A DNA stretch of 64,000 nt from Aspidapion aeneum. Taxonomy: Eukaryota > Arthropoda > Insecta > Coleoptera > Brentidae. Position numbers and translations under genes: made by a program. Numbering within the stretch: position 1 is the stretch's first letter; the number at the start of each line of letters is the position of its first letter. Below, piece by piece: positions 1-10,500 of the stretch. The stretch lies in NCBI GenBank assembly GCA_963576565.1, contig OY755039.1, forward strand, positions 77,164,789 through 77,228,788, written 5' to 3'. The notes beneath the pieces are model-generated. The model worked only from the letters and a program-made list of their open reading frames with translations, did no database searches and had not been told where the DNA came from.

Positions 1-584
1 TTCTGTGCGGCGGATAAAGAGCTTTCTAACGAATTAAAAAAACGAATAGTTTCTCGAAAAAGAGGTAGAGAGACAAACCTCTTTGAAAGGTTAAGTTTGA
101 TTCTGACCGCCATCTTGGATTTTAAGAAGGTGATAAATTTCGATAGGGACCTTTAAAGCGCAATTAATGTTTTCCTTGATAATTTTTAGTTAAGGAAAAT
201 CGGTTTAGTAATAATTAATTTATTAGGAAATGAATGGAGACAGAATTGAAATCTGTACAATAAAGGTTAAAACAAAAATTAATTTTTTTGGAACAATCCA
301 ACTGATTTTAGTAATGCGTACCTCGTCCGTGCGTGGCAGAAATAGGATTTTTTTTATAAATTAAAAAAAAACTAAAAAAAGATCTGGAACATAAAAATAA
401 ACAAGCAAATTTAAAGGGTTGCATGATTTTGTGCGCCATCTTGTAATTTCAAGATTGTGGATAATTTTTTTTTCTTAAAATCCTGATTCATTTCCTGCAA
501 ACAGCAGCTTTTTTCAATAAAATCGGTAGCATAGTTCAAGAGTTATACCGAAAAAAAATTTCCGTTTTTTTTTGCTTCACCCGA
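1..584. mobile_element. Mariner-like TIR element, right part, copy 1 of 3
   Basis: The window opens inside a copy of the family that is complete at 20484-21534 and 48522-50332. Shared blocks are the GCCATCTTGGATTTTAAG motif, an 'aaatcggtttagtaataat' stretch and the end 'gcttcacccga' followed by TA. The right terminus is degenerate (CCCGA instead of CCCGG). No coding potential is visible. Superfamily is inferred from the TA target duplication seen in the other two copies. Confidence 0.7.
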
Positions 585-1708
585 TATTTTAATAAACTGT
601 ATGATAGTATGTAGTCAGCACCCCCACTAATTAAAAAAAAATTAATGCTTTATATAATGGAAGTACAAAAATTTCTCTAGTTAAGTTTAAGTCATAGATC
701 TAAAGCAAGTTAATAACAGTAATGTCTTGTTTTTATGGGATTTCATAGATTCTCTAAAAATAGCTATTTTTGGGGGCAAATGGCATGAAAACTTCTATAT
801 GGTTTTTGGAGATTTACACAAATTTTGAAAGTTTGTTCCTGTGGAAAGTAAATTCTTTTGGAGGAAGAAGATCACTCGGGAAATATAAAAATCCCATGGA
901 CATGAATGAAGAGGTGACAAAATTGATTCAAAATTCAAGGATTTTTAATGTATCATTTCTTGTGTTTGGATTAAATTCCCAAACTCCCTGACAATTTTTT
1001 TTGAACTGCAATATATTTTTTAAAATTTCCTTTAAATTCTTAAAATAATAATAAAAACTTAAGAAAAAAATAGTTCAAAATAAAGTGTAGTAAAAAAATG
1101 TTTTTGTTATGAGCGAAATCCATGGATTTTATAAAAAAAACTGACTTGACCAAATTCAAAAATTTTTTGCATCATTTCCTGCTAGTGAAAAATCTAAGTT
1201 ATAATATATTCTTATAGGCAGACTCAAAAGGAACCTTAGTTTGCAACCAAACCCAAAATCGCCACTAAAACCACTTAACCGCTTCAGATAAACCAAAATT
1301 AAGGAAAAATACAAAAATTTAAATATTGATAGAAAATAAATTTAACAATTTTTATTTAATGGAACTTAATCGCGCTTCTAAAGTGTAATACCTTGTTGGA
1401 AAGGCACACTCATTGTCTGCCTAAAAGTGAAATTAGAACTGTCCTATATAATGTAGTTATTAAGTTATTTCAGAAAATCTGGATCAATGTCACGTCACAT
1501 TTGAAAGCGTCGCGACGCCGCATATACTATGTCGCCGGAAAAAAAATATGATTTTTGTAAATGTCTTCATAAGTTTATTTATCGTACCAATTTATATCAA
1601 AATCACCACAACTTCGGAAATTCTGCCCAACCATATTGATTACTTTGAAATTAGTAACTGAACGGATTCGTCCATCAAAATTGGGGCACCTACACCAGTA
1701 TTTACTAA
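585..1708. other. AT-rich intergenic stretch, nothing recognised
   Basis: No gene, splice-bounded exon or clean repeat boundary could be supported. The 73-codon frame at 770-991 has no recognisable domain and reads through low-complexity AT-rich sequence. Phrases such as 'ccctgacaatttttt' suggest old repeat debris. Confidence 0.5.
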
Positions 1709-3084
1709 AGCGGGGTCTTTACATAACGTTTTACCTTACGTCTTGCCTTGTAACGTGTCATTTTTACGTTTAAGACAACGTTACATATTTGTTTATTTAG
1801 GTAAATAATCAAGGCTCTTTGCTTCGTCTTTCTGTACACAAAGTAAGGGTATTTTATAGAGCTAGGTTTGGAGGTTATATAGTGTCTAGGAAGTTACCTT
1901 ATAAAGGAGACATTCCATCGAATTACTGTGGACACTACGCACATCGCATTATCTGGACATCGTAATTGGAATTTAAGATCACAGGTTTCGGGAAAATCAC
2001 ATTAAAGCTTTTGTTTGTTTTGTTTATTTCTGTAGTTTCATCGTTTACTTGACGTTCATAAAGTTAAACAGCTGTTATGCTGGGGAATGGCGGCGTTGCC
2101 GCATCACAAATGGTTCCAGTAACAGGAAGGAAACATTTAGATGAACATTTCATTCCCTTACGTTTATTTTCGAGGATATTGGGACAATCCGAACCTCATA
2201 TCCTTCACGGATTGGCTAGCTTTGATAGTATGAAAACATATTTGGGTCGACCAGGAACAACCGAGGCTCCGCCACTTTGATATCTTTATTAATTTGATAG
2301 GGAAAGGATAAAATAAATACGAGTTATGCACTTTTGTAAATGGGAGATGGACGAGGGATAAAAACCAAGACTGGGGGAATAGACGAAATCGTGTGGGTTG
2401 GCATCTGAACACTCTTGTGCCTTTAAGCAGTAGTTCAGTGCGTATTTTTGGGTTCAGGTTCAGAAACAACTTTATTACTGTAGAAATGTTTTACAAAAAT
2501 GGCGTTAAACCATATGAATATTAGAGAAAACATTTATAAAGAGCGAAGGAAACTTTTGACTAAGACTGTAACTGGAGTGCAACTAAATTCTGCGCTCAGT
2601 ATAGCTTTACTCATATGGGAATTGGTTGAGTGTTCGAATATTCCTGGGTTTGATGCATGCCCTAGTCTTCAGTAATTGATTTTACAGTTGATGGTTTCAA
2701 TGCTGAGCTTCTTACAGTCCGGTAGGCAAATGTTCGGTCTATGTATGGAGGGTGTCTCGACGTCCTTGTTATAAAAATTTCAACCATGAAAATAGATCCG
2801 ACAATACCTCAATGCACGTTTTACATATTTTCAATGTCCCCTTGGTCGGTGCTGGCCCCTATATACCAGTATGGAACTATTGCTGTATTTCCTCATTGGT
2901 TAGTTTGAAAACCGCGGGTCTTTTCTTTCAATCGTGTCGTTTTACTGTCATTTACAAAACGGTTTCCGGCCACTTCATTTTTTTTTGTGTTCTCAACGGC
3001 GTGCCTGGTCTTTTGCTAACGAATTTTGGCTGGGTCGACAACAGTTTCTGGGATCGCCTTTGTTTTTGGTTTTTGGCACTGCAG

Positions 3085-3732
3085 CGAATTGCAGGAGATA
3101 TCCCAGAAACTGTAGAAGTGAGTCCGTCGTGTCTAGGCGTAATCTAGAGTGACGCTCGTACCCTTTTAAGGGGATTTAAGTCGGCCTACGCCGTTTCTAC
3201 GGAAAGAGCATTGGTAAGTCGATTTTATTTTTTTCATTTTTTTTATTATTTGAGGACTCTTCGAGATAATATTTGCCTCCCAAATTGTAATTATTTTTCG
3301 TGTGAAATGTACTTTTTTTTGACAAAAGACGTGGGGAATTGTTGGCGTTTTTATATTTTTCTTTTAACCACGTGTTGGATAAAAACTATATATTGTTTTT
3401 CTCCTTTGTCTACAGCCCTGTCAATTCCATCGACGGGACAGTTGGGCTGGACGCTGGTGGGAAGCCGGACGAGCCAGTTGTAACCCTGGGAAAGGTACGT
3501 AGGGTTATTTTAGTTCATCTGTTTAAATCTGCTGTATTTTATTGAGTCGACATGGGGTTCTCCAGGAAACTGAAACATTTCATTTTCCACAGGGTTTTTA
3601 CGCTCGGGCAAGGATCCCACAACCTTTCTACAACCATGTGCTGCCCTAGTACCAGGTGCTAAGGGATCCTTAGGGGAGGCGCGAGCAAACCAGGGCAAAC
3701 CAGGAGCAGCAGTAGCAGGAGACAGGACCAAG
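3085..3732 (+). other. Three exon-like blocks with canonical splice sites, unidentified
   Basis: Block a (3085 or 3095 to 3213) follows 'gcactgcag' and ends GCATTG|gtaagt. Block b (3416-3494) follows 'ctcctttgtctacag' and ends GGGAAAG|gtacgt. Block c (3593-3732) follows 'cattttccacag' and ends ACCAAG|gtagga. Introns would be 202 and 98 bp. The blocks are clearly more GC-rich than their surroundings. Two frames stay open across the joins: one ends at a stop soon after the start of block c (GFYARARIPQP), the other is open through all of block c. I recognise no domain in either. It could be a captured host gene piece, part of the element's own gene, or a non-coding transcript. Confidence 0.4.
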
Positions 3733-3945
3733 GTAGGAGCAAGCCTTAACTATAATTTTTTTCATATATAATTTTCACCATATCATTTAGATATAATTTT
3801 CCATATAATTTTTTCATTAAGTACAACTTTTGCATTTCTTGTAAACGCAAGATAAGGTATGACGTCATAACCCTAGTTTTGCGGCATATTTACTACATTG
3901 ACTTGTTTCCTTCATTTTATTTATTTAAGATAATTTTACTGTCAA

Positions 3946-4001
3946 ATTTAAAGTGCCTTGCTATTTTGGCCCTATTTAAAGTGCCTTGCTATTTTGGCCC
4001 T
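3946..4001. repeat. 28-bp perfect tandem duplication
   Basis: Two back-to-back identical 28-bp units containing 'aaagtgccttgctattttgg', at 3946-3973 and 3974-4001. Their identity suggests a recent slippage event. Confidence 0.9.
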
Positions 4002-4817
4002 GACTTGTTTGTGAAAGTATTTTTCTCAGGTTTTACAATCAAAATATACAAGATGAACTAAATTTCTGTATTATTTGTACAGCCCGATGACCAACTTTGC
4101 GGAGACAAAAGAGAGATGAGATTATATGTTTTAGCGGTTTCTTTACACTGTTTTACCTCATGGGGTAGATCTCGGGCTGGGTTGCTGTCTGTCTCATTCT
4201 ACCTAGCGTAGAATGATGACAGCGGATATTTGGTCCAGATCTCCCCTATGACAGAATAATTTTGGAAGTATATTTATTTTTTCAATCATTTATACAACTG
4301 AGTCTCACACTACTGACTCAGATGTAGGTACACTATGGCCTGTTAAAGGACTCCATCTACCTGTAAAGTGCTTCTAGTTTTATCCTTTTGATTCAGTAAA
4401 AAATCTTTTAGAATTTTATCTCGTTTATTAGTCAATTTTTTTGGTTTTTTTAATTACACAAATACTCTGGAAGCCTCGGAAGTAGGTAGAATTTCATTGT
4501 TTAGCTACAACGTTTGGGTTGAACTGTATTTTATTTAAGATATTCTTTGTAAAACATTGGTATTAAATAATGTGGCGCACTTAAAATTTTCTTATTTCTG
4601 AACCCCCCCTTCTCCACTGTATAAAAGTTACCGGGCATATCAATGTTTTACCTAGCTGGAAAATACAGTTCTGCTTCCAGATATTTGTTTAATTATTCAA
4701 TGGTTTTGTTGTGTCGCAAGTTGGCAAATTGTCACTATCCTAATTACAGTGTCACAAAATGGCAGCAACGTCTTTAAGCTGCCACAAATGGCACACAACG
4801 CATTTTAATAGGCCACA

Positions 4818-4997
4818 GCCTGTCAGTCAAAAGGGTCAAGTATGACGGTTGAAAGACTAGCGTACACACTTGATAGTTTTAACGTACGTTTTTAGATCAA
4901 AAAATAAAAAAAAACTCATCTAAAAACGTAGGTTCAAACTATCAAGTTTGTACGCTAGTCTTTCAACCGTCATACTTGACCCTTTTGACTGACAGGC
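4818..4997. repeat. Snap-back hairpin with 79-bp arms
   Basis: Arms 4818-4896 and 4919-4997 are near-perfect reverse complements (GCCTGTCAGTCAAAAGGGTC at the outer end) around a 22-bp A-rich loop. The right arm overlaps the inner edge of the right TIR of the surrounding Harbinger-like element, so it may be a separate foldback insertion or a subterminal duplication of the element's own end. Confidence 0.85.
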
Positions 4998-5416
4998 AAG
5001 ACGTAAGGTAACACGTTATGTGAAGACCCCGCTTAAGACCTGAAAACTTAGCATTTTAGACCGGGTTTAAGTATCAAGTCATTAAAATAAAGGGCCCAGT
5101 TATATTAAGCCGGGTACTCATTACCGAGCCACGAGCCTCGAGCCTCGAACAATTCGCTAATGTAGACGTACAAAAGGTATAATCGCGAGCCCGCAACAAG
5201 TCATTCCCGAGGAGCCAATAGGCGGTCGTCGTTCAATGCGCTTCAAATAAAAAAAAATACCATGAATGATGAAAAGTATTGTCTATTTGAAAATTATAGG
5301 AATAGACCTGTCATATGGGATCCAAAGAACAAAGACTATTTAAAAAACATTTGAAGAAGATGCGTGGTTTATATGTTACTAGCCTAAAACAAAATGGCTT
5401 TGCCAGTAAGCCCGAC

Positions 5417-5639
5417 CAGTGGCGGATCGAGGATGTCCGGGGGGGAGGGGCCAAGGAAGCAAAAAAACACAAAACATACCAATATTTTTGAAAAATATTA
5501 TATTTGGCAAAAATTTGCAGCTTATGCATTGGTTATTTTTTTTCCTAGAACTAAATATTATAAGCTTTATGTCAAGGCGGGGGAGGGCCAGGCCCGAATG
5601 AACCGAACCGAACCGACCCCCCCCCCCGAATCGCCTCTG
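5417..5639. mobile_element. hAT-type MITE with 8-bp target duplication
   Basis: Left end CAGTGGCGGATCGAGG and right end CGAATCGCCTCTG are inverted repeats, flanked by the identical 8-mer AGCCCGAC at 5409-5416 and 5640-5647. The 8-bp duplication and CAG..CTG ends fit the hAT superfamily. The interior has G- and C-runs near the ends and no reading frame of note. Confidence 0.8.
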
Positions 5640-5732
5640 AGCCCGACTTGCACGAGCAGCAGCGTAAAAAAAATTGCCTGAACCAGATAAAATAACCCAG
5701 AGAACATGTATAGGTATTAGGTCATTATTGAA

Positions 5733-5774
5733 AAAGGGTACCCCTTTCATGTTACCATGAAAGGGGTACCCTTT
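5733..5774. repeat. Perfect 19-bp-arm palindrome
   Basis: AAAGGGTACCCCTTTCATG at 5733-5751 is followed after a 4-base loop by its exact reverse complement at 5756-5774. The arms contain a KpnI-like GGTACC core. Function unknown. Confidence 0.9.
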
Positions 5775-5850
5775 ATCCAAAATTAAATTAGTGTTTAGTA
5801 CATTAGTTATTTTTCTTGTACAAATAAAATTGCCTCTAATAGTACTCTAG

Positions 5851-6142
5851 AATATTGTAAAGTGGTATTCTCTCTGGATACTACTTTATCAGTAGGTTTG
5901 AAATGGAACTAACTAGCAAAACTTTAATTTAAAAAAAAACTCTTTTTAATGACATCCACTATCATTCCAAAATTATTACTGACAACGTCTTATATATCTA
6001 AATCAAAATACAAGGTCAACACAATAAAAATATAACCTTGCACACAAAACAGGGTGAACACTTCTTCACAAAATAGGGTGAACACTTCTTCACAAAACAG
6101 GGTGAACACTTCTTCACAAAACAGGGTGAACACTTCTTCACA
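5851..6142 (-). repeat. BEL 3' LTR (292 bp)
   Basis: Left-hand LTR in plus coordinates, which is the 3' LTR of the minus-strand element. It reads TGTGAAGAAG..CAATATT on the minus strand. It ends with a 24-bp tandem repeat of four units (6043-6142) containing 'cacaaaacagggtgaacact', which creates a misleading open frame on the minus strand. Confidence 0.93.
6043..6142. repeat. 24-bp tandem repeat inside the BEL LTR
   Basis: Four 24-bp units plus four bases, almost identical. The same array is present at 11748-11847 in the other LTR, so it predates this insertion. Being a multiple of three, it translates as a repeated 8-residue motif, but it lies in LTR sequence. Confidence 0.95.
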
Positions 6143-6164
6143 TTCTCCGGCCCAAGAAAAGTGT

Positions 6165-6542
6165 TTAAAGATCAAGTCGCGTTGGACATTTAATTTTTCT
6201 TCCACATCTTGAACTTGTTTCTTTTTCAATTGGTTCATTTGAGGTACTGATATTATTTTTATGACATCCCGAGTCGCATTCCGTATTCGTGGAAATTTGT
6301 GCCGTTTCTCTTACTGATTCTTCTGGTCGTGGTAATTCATCAGGTCTTAGTTCTAATGGAAACAAAGCTTGAACAGGGCGTAGTAATTGGCCTGATTGCG
6401 TTTTTAATCTAACCAATCGTACATTTCCATCTTTGCCAGGTAAGATTTCTTCAATGCGTCCTAAAGGCCAAACATTTTTTGTATCTTTGTCATTTTTTAC
6501 TAAAACCACTTCACCAATTCTGAAACTATAACAAATATTCAC
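6165..6542 (-). CDS. BEL integrase C-terminal domain (DUF5641-like), frameshifted
   Basis: This frame carries the C-terminal part of the BEL/Pao integrase region. It contains FRIGEVVLVKND, WPLGRIEEILPG and VRLVRLKTQSGQLLRP, which match the DUF5641-type domain following the integrase core. It begins without a proper start because it is the continuation of the integrase frame 6526-7536 after a frameshift around 6526-6545; the 17-base overlap marks the break. The frame ends just before the LTR. In an intact element it would be the end of one polyprotein. Confidence 0.85.
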   Translation of the reverse strand: MNICYSFRIGEVVLVKNDKDTKNVWPLGRIEEILPGKDGNVRLVRLKTQSGQLLRPVQALFPLELRPDELPRPEESVRETAQISTNTECDSGCHKNNISTSNEPIEKETSSRCGRKIKCPTRLDL

Positions 6543-7536
6543 TTCTAAATCTTTCTCTAAGTGTTTGTAATAATCTCTTTCGATATTTAAATCTTTTTGT
6601 CAAGGTACTTGCTTCAATTTGATTTATATCTGGTACACCGATTTCTCTTATTTCTTGTAAAAACATTGCTGGTGTTAATGCAATTGGGTCTTGACTATCT
6701 TCGGATAAATAAGTTAAGGGGCGTGAACTTATGACAGCTTCACACTCACAAATAACTGAATTTAATTCTTCGTACATCAAAAATGCATTTCCTAATATCT
6801 TGTATAGTAGTTCTTTTAGCATGCCAATAAGTCTTTCCCAAAATCCCCCCCACCAAGCTGCAGTGGGCGGATTGAATTTCCACTTAATTCTTTGAACTGT
6901 ACTAAATTCTTGTAGTTTGTCCCATTCAAGCGCATTAAATGCATTATCGGTGCCAACGTAACATCCACCATTATCAGAATAAATAATGGATGGTCTTCCT
7001 CTTCTTGAAATGAATCTTCTTAATGCAAGTAAGAAGCAATCAGTCGTTATTGATAACATCAGTTCAAAATGTACCGCTCTGTAAACTGCACATGTAAAAA
7101 TGCATATCCAAACTTTTTCTTTTGTTCTCAAGAATAGGGGTCCAGCCAAATCAACGCCTATTACTTCAAAAATAGCAGCTTCTTTAACTCTATCTTCTGG
7201 TAGTGGAACTGGTACAGTTTCAATTTTCTTAAGTTTATTTCTTCTACACACCTTACATCTAGAAATCAATTGTTTGACAGTTCTTCTACTTTTTAGTATC
7301 CAAAAATTCTCTCGTAAAAGGTTGAGTAAACCTTGAGTTCCAACATGACAGTTTTTGACATGAAGGTCATGAATCAGTCTGAGCACAACTAAATGGTTAT
7401 CAGGCAAAACCATTGGATATCGAAAATTTTCGTGATCATTTCTTTCGGTTATTTTTGTTTGTACTCTTAGAACTTCGCAGTTGTATTTTATGTCTTTGAT
7501 AAGTTTTAAATGAGAAATTTTGTTCTTGAATTCCAT
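6526..7536 (-). CDS. BEL integrase (zinc-binding and DDE core), 336 aa
   Basis: The integrase joins element cDNA to host DNA. Visible parts: an HHCC zinc-binding region (HDLHVKNCHVG at about residue 55, CKVCRRNK at about 92) and a DDE core with GVDLAGP (about 128), YSDNGG (about 188) and GFWERLIGMLKE (about 233) supplying the D, D and E. It overlaps the main upstream frame by about 100 bp, which marks a single-base frameshift near 7533 rather than an independent start. It breaks into the DUF5641 frame at its 3' end. All catalytic residues appear present. Confidence 0.9.
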   Translation of the reverse strand: MEFKNKISHLKLIKDIKYNCEVLRVQTKITERNDHENFRYPMVLPDNHLVVLRLIHDLHVKNCHVGTQGLLNLLRENFWILKSRRTVKQLISRCKVCRRNKLKKIETVPVPLPEDRVKEAAIFEVIGVDLAGPLFLRTKEKVWICIFTCAVYRAVHFELMLSITTDCFLLALRRFISRRGRPSIIYSDNGGCYVGTDNAFNALEWDKLQEFSTVQRIKWKFNPPTAAWWGGFWERLIGMLKELLYKILGNAFLMYEELNSVICECEAVISSRPLTYLSEDSQDPIALTPAMFLQEIREIGVPDINQIEASTLTKRFKYRKRLLQTLRERFRSEYLL

Positions 7537-10500
7537 TAGGAAATGCTTCCTGCTGAATCATACTAACAACGCTTCTTTCAGCTTCAGTTATTTCATCAAC
7601 TGTCAACTCTCCAGTGTGTTTGGTCCCTTTATTTTTCTGTAAGTAGTTATAAACAAATCTTTTAGTCCAAGCAACCATCCGTAAAATTTGCTGATAATTT
7701 GAAAAATATCTGTAAAACCATGAAAAATCTTTCTTTTGTTGAGTAAACAGTGTAATTATGTTCTTACTTTTTTCTTCAAAAATAGGAGTTTCATCTACAT
7801 CATATATTTGAGTTGGCCAATTACACGAATTTTCTTTTAACCATGAGGGTCCTTCCCACCAACGAAGTTTTATCAGTTGTTTTATGTTGCATCCCCTGGA
7901 TGGAAGGTCAGCAGGATTTTGATGACCGGGTACATAAAACCATCTTTCACTTGGTGTCAGATTTCGTATTTCTTGTGTTCGATTCCATACAAAAGGTTTC
8001 CATTTTTCAGTCCTTTTTATCCATTCTAGTATTGTAGTGGAATCAGTCCAACAATAAATTTCATTATTATTCATCTCAAGACTTTGTAAAACTGAGGATA
8101 ACAATCTTGATCCAATCGTGGCAGCCAGAAGTTCTAAACGTGGGATTGTTAGTTTTGTTTTAACTGGAGAAACTCTATTTTTTGCTTGAATTAATTGAAC
8201 ATTTACTCGTCCTTGTATCACTGTTCTTAAAAAAATAACAGCTGCATATGCATCTTGACTTGCGTCACAAAAGAGATGTATACTCCAAATCTCTATATCT
8301 TTGACCTTATCTTTTAAAAACCATCTTGGTATTTTTAGTAAACTTAAAAGGTTAATTTCCGAAAACCAAGCCAAAAAATTGTGTTTTACTTCATCAGAAA
8401 TTTCTGTATCCCATCCCAAACCTTTAGTCCAAGTTTTTTGTAACAATACTTTTGGAGTCAGTAATGCTGGACAAGAACAACCTATTGGGTCAAAAATTCG
8501 ACTATATGAAGAAAGAATCAATCTTTTTGTTACAATATCAACCTTCAATGTTTTCAAATTTTCTAAAGAGAGTTCTAAAGTATCATTTTTCTTGTTCCAA
8601 AGTAGACCTAAAACTGGGGATATCGGATTGTCATTAGACTGATCATCATTGGAAAATTCCCATAAACGTAAATCAAATTTAGCGTTTTCCATTACTTGTC
8701 TAGATTTTTGAATGAATGGTTCTAGTTCTTCCTCGTCGTCCAAACTCGTCACGCAATTATCAACGTAGAAACTTTTCTGGAGCTTGGCTATTGTAAAATC
8801 AGTGAAGAAAGAATCATCAAATAAATTTTGTCCCATACATTCTTCTAAATGTTGAGTTATAACTGCTGCCAAAAGGAATGGACTACAGGTTAAACCAAAA
8901 ACAACTCTGGTATGTCGAAAAATCTTTAAACTATTTTCTTTATCATACCATAAAAAACGTAGAAAATCTCTGTCTGAGACGTTTATGTTGATTTGCAAAA
9001 ACGCCTTTTTTATGTCTGCAATAAGACCAATTTTTCCTGTTCGAAATCTATTTAAAATGGTTGGTATGAGTTCTATTAAATTGACACCCTTTTCTAAGCA
9101 CTGATTTAAAGAAGGCTGATCTTTTTCCTTAGTCGACGCGTCAAAAACTGGGCGTAGCTTTGTGGTTTGACTTGACAACTTGATGACATGTCTATGTGGT
9201 AGATAGTGACATTCATCGTTAATTTTTTCTTGAGGCAACTCTTCTATTATTCCTTCTGAAAGCCATTCTTGCAAAACTCTACTGTATTCATCATAATATC
9301 CATCCTTTTCCAATTTTGACATCAGACTATCTAATCGTTTTTTAGCAATATTTAAATTCGATTGCAATGGTGGATGTCCTTGAACCCAAGGCAACGTAAC
9401 TTCATACCTATCCTCTTTATTTTTGGTTAGAGTTTGTTGAAAATTCTGTATAATCTTTATCTCTTGGTCTTTTTTATTTTTGTGTTGTATTGGATCCTCT
9501 ATTCCCAAAACTTCCAAATTCCACATATCTGATATGGAAGCATTCTTACAAAATAAAGTAGTAACTACCATTGCAGTCGAAGTTGAGATTTCTTTTGTCT
9601 GCTTTATTTTTCCCATGACGGTCCATCCTAATTTTGTTTCTAGAGCAACTAATCCACATTTCAAAGAATAGCTTCTTCCAGTCCATAATTTTGCTGCAAT
9701 ATCAGCTCCAATCAGAATATCAATAGGAGCGTCTTGATTGTCGCTTATTATGATCTCTTTGCTTTTTAATTCTCTGATCCATTCTACGTTTGTGATTGGT
9801 TGTAAATTACTACAAATAATGGGTTGATCCAAAACTTCAAAATTACAGGAGTAGTCATGTGTTATGGATTGTAAGTAAATTTTATAACAATTATGTGCAA
9901 TTACGTCAGAATTGTAACCTCCAAAAAGCGCATGAATAATATTTTCGGTGCGTAAAACATTGTAACCCATTTCTGATACGATTCGTGAACTGGCATAAGA
10001 GTGTTGAGATCCCGAATCGATTAATACACGAACATATTTGCCCTTATTTCCATTTTGAATTTTAACTCTTAGAGTTTGTAAATAGACTTGGTTGTAATTA
10101 TGATGATTTGCAAGTCCCTCGGAAATCTGAGTATTTGTTGATAAATTTGGAGGTCCAGAATCAGTCACATTCGATTGGTTGTGGTTATTCAGAACTGGCT
10201 TAAAACACATGACAGTTTCGTGTTTTCCGAAACAATTTTTACAACGTAAATAAGTGGAGGTTTTACAAGATCTACTAATGTGGCCATATTTTGTACAGAT
10301 ATGACAGCATCCTTTTTTGCTCAAAATTGACTTTTTCTCAAAATAACTCATTTTTAGTGCTTTTTCACACTCCGCTGTTGTATGTTTTTCTGAACAAAAA
10401 TTACATGTTGGAGATCGACTTTGATTTACAAACCCGGAGAGAGTACGTCCTGGTCTCTGCTGTGGTCTATTTTCTTCAGTTTGTCTTTGTGGTTTGGACA

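Larger units (their letters stand above)
1709..5033. mobile_element. PIF/Harbinger-like element with 40-bp TIRs and TAA target duplication
   Basis: The ends at 1709-1748 and 4994-5033 are inverted copies beginning AGCGGGGTCTT and continuing ACATAACGT..TTACCTTACG, with only two mismatches over 40 bp. Both flanks carry TAA (1706-1708 and 5034-5036), the 3-bp TWA duplication typical of PIF/Harbinger. No DDE transposase or Myb-like frame is visible, so the copy is non-autonomous. The interior holds a 67-codon frame at 2077-2280 of unknown nature, spliced exon-like blocks (3085-3732), a 28-bp tandem duplication and a 79-bp-arm hairpin at the right end. The superfamily is inferred from TIR and TSD only. 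Confidence 0.7.

Noticed and set aside
770..991. 73-aa plus frame
   Set aside because: No domain, low-complexity setting and no splice or start context beyond chance.
2164..2469. 101-aa minus frame inside the Harbinger-like element
   Set aside because: Overlaps a better plus frame, no recognised motif, composition like reversed AT-rich DNA.
6043..6142. CRISPR-like short repeats
   Set aside because: The 24-bp units are directly adjacent without spacers and occur in both BEL LTRs; this is a tandem array in a eukaryotic retrotransposon.
5990..6238. 82-aa minus frame with repeated EEVFTLFC
   Set aside because: It is the integrase end region reading into the LTR tandem array in a wrong frame, not a protein.
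8757..8770. YVDN instead of YVDD as an inactivating RT mutation
   Set aside because: From general knowledge, YVDN followed by CVTS is common in some BEL/Pao lineages, and the frame is otherwise open; I treat it as a lineage feature.
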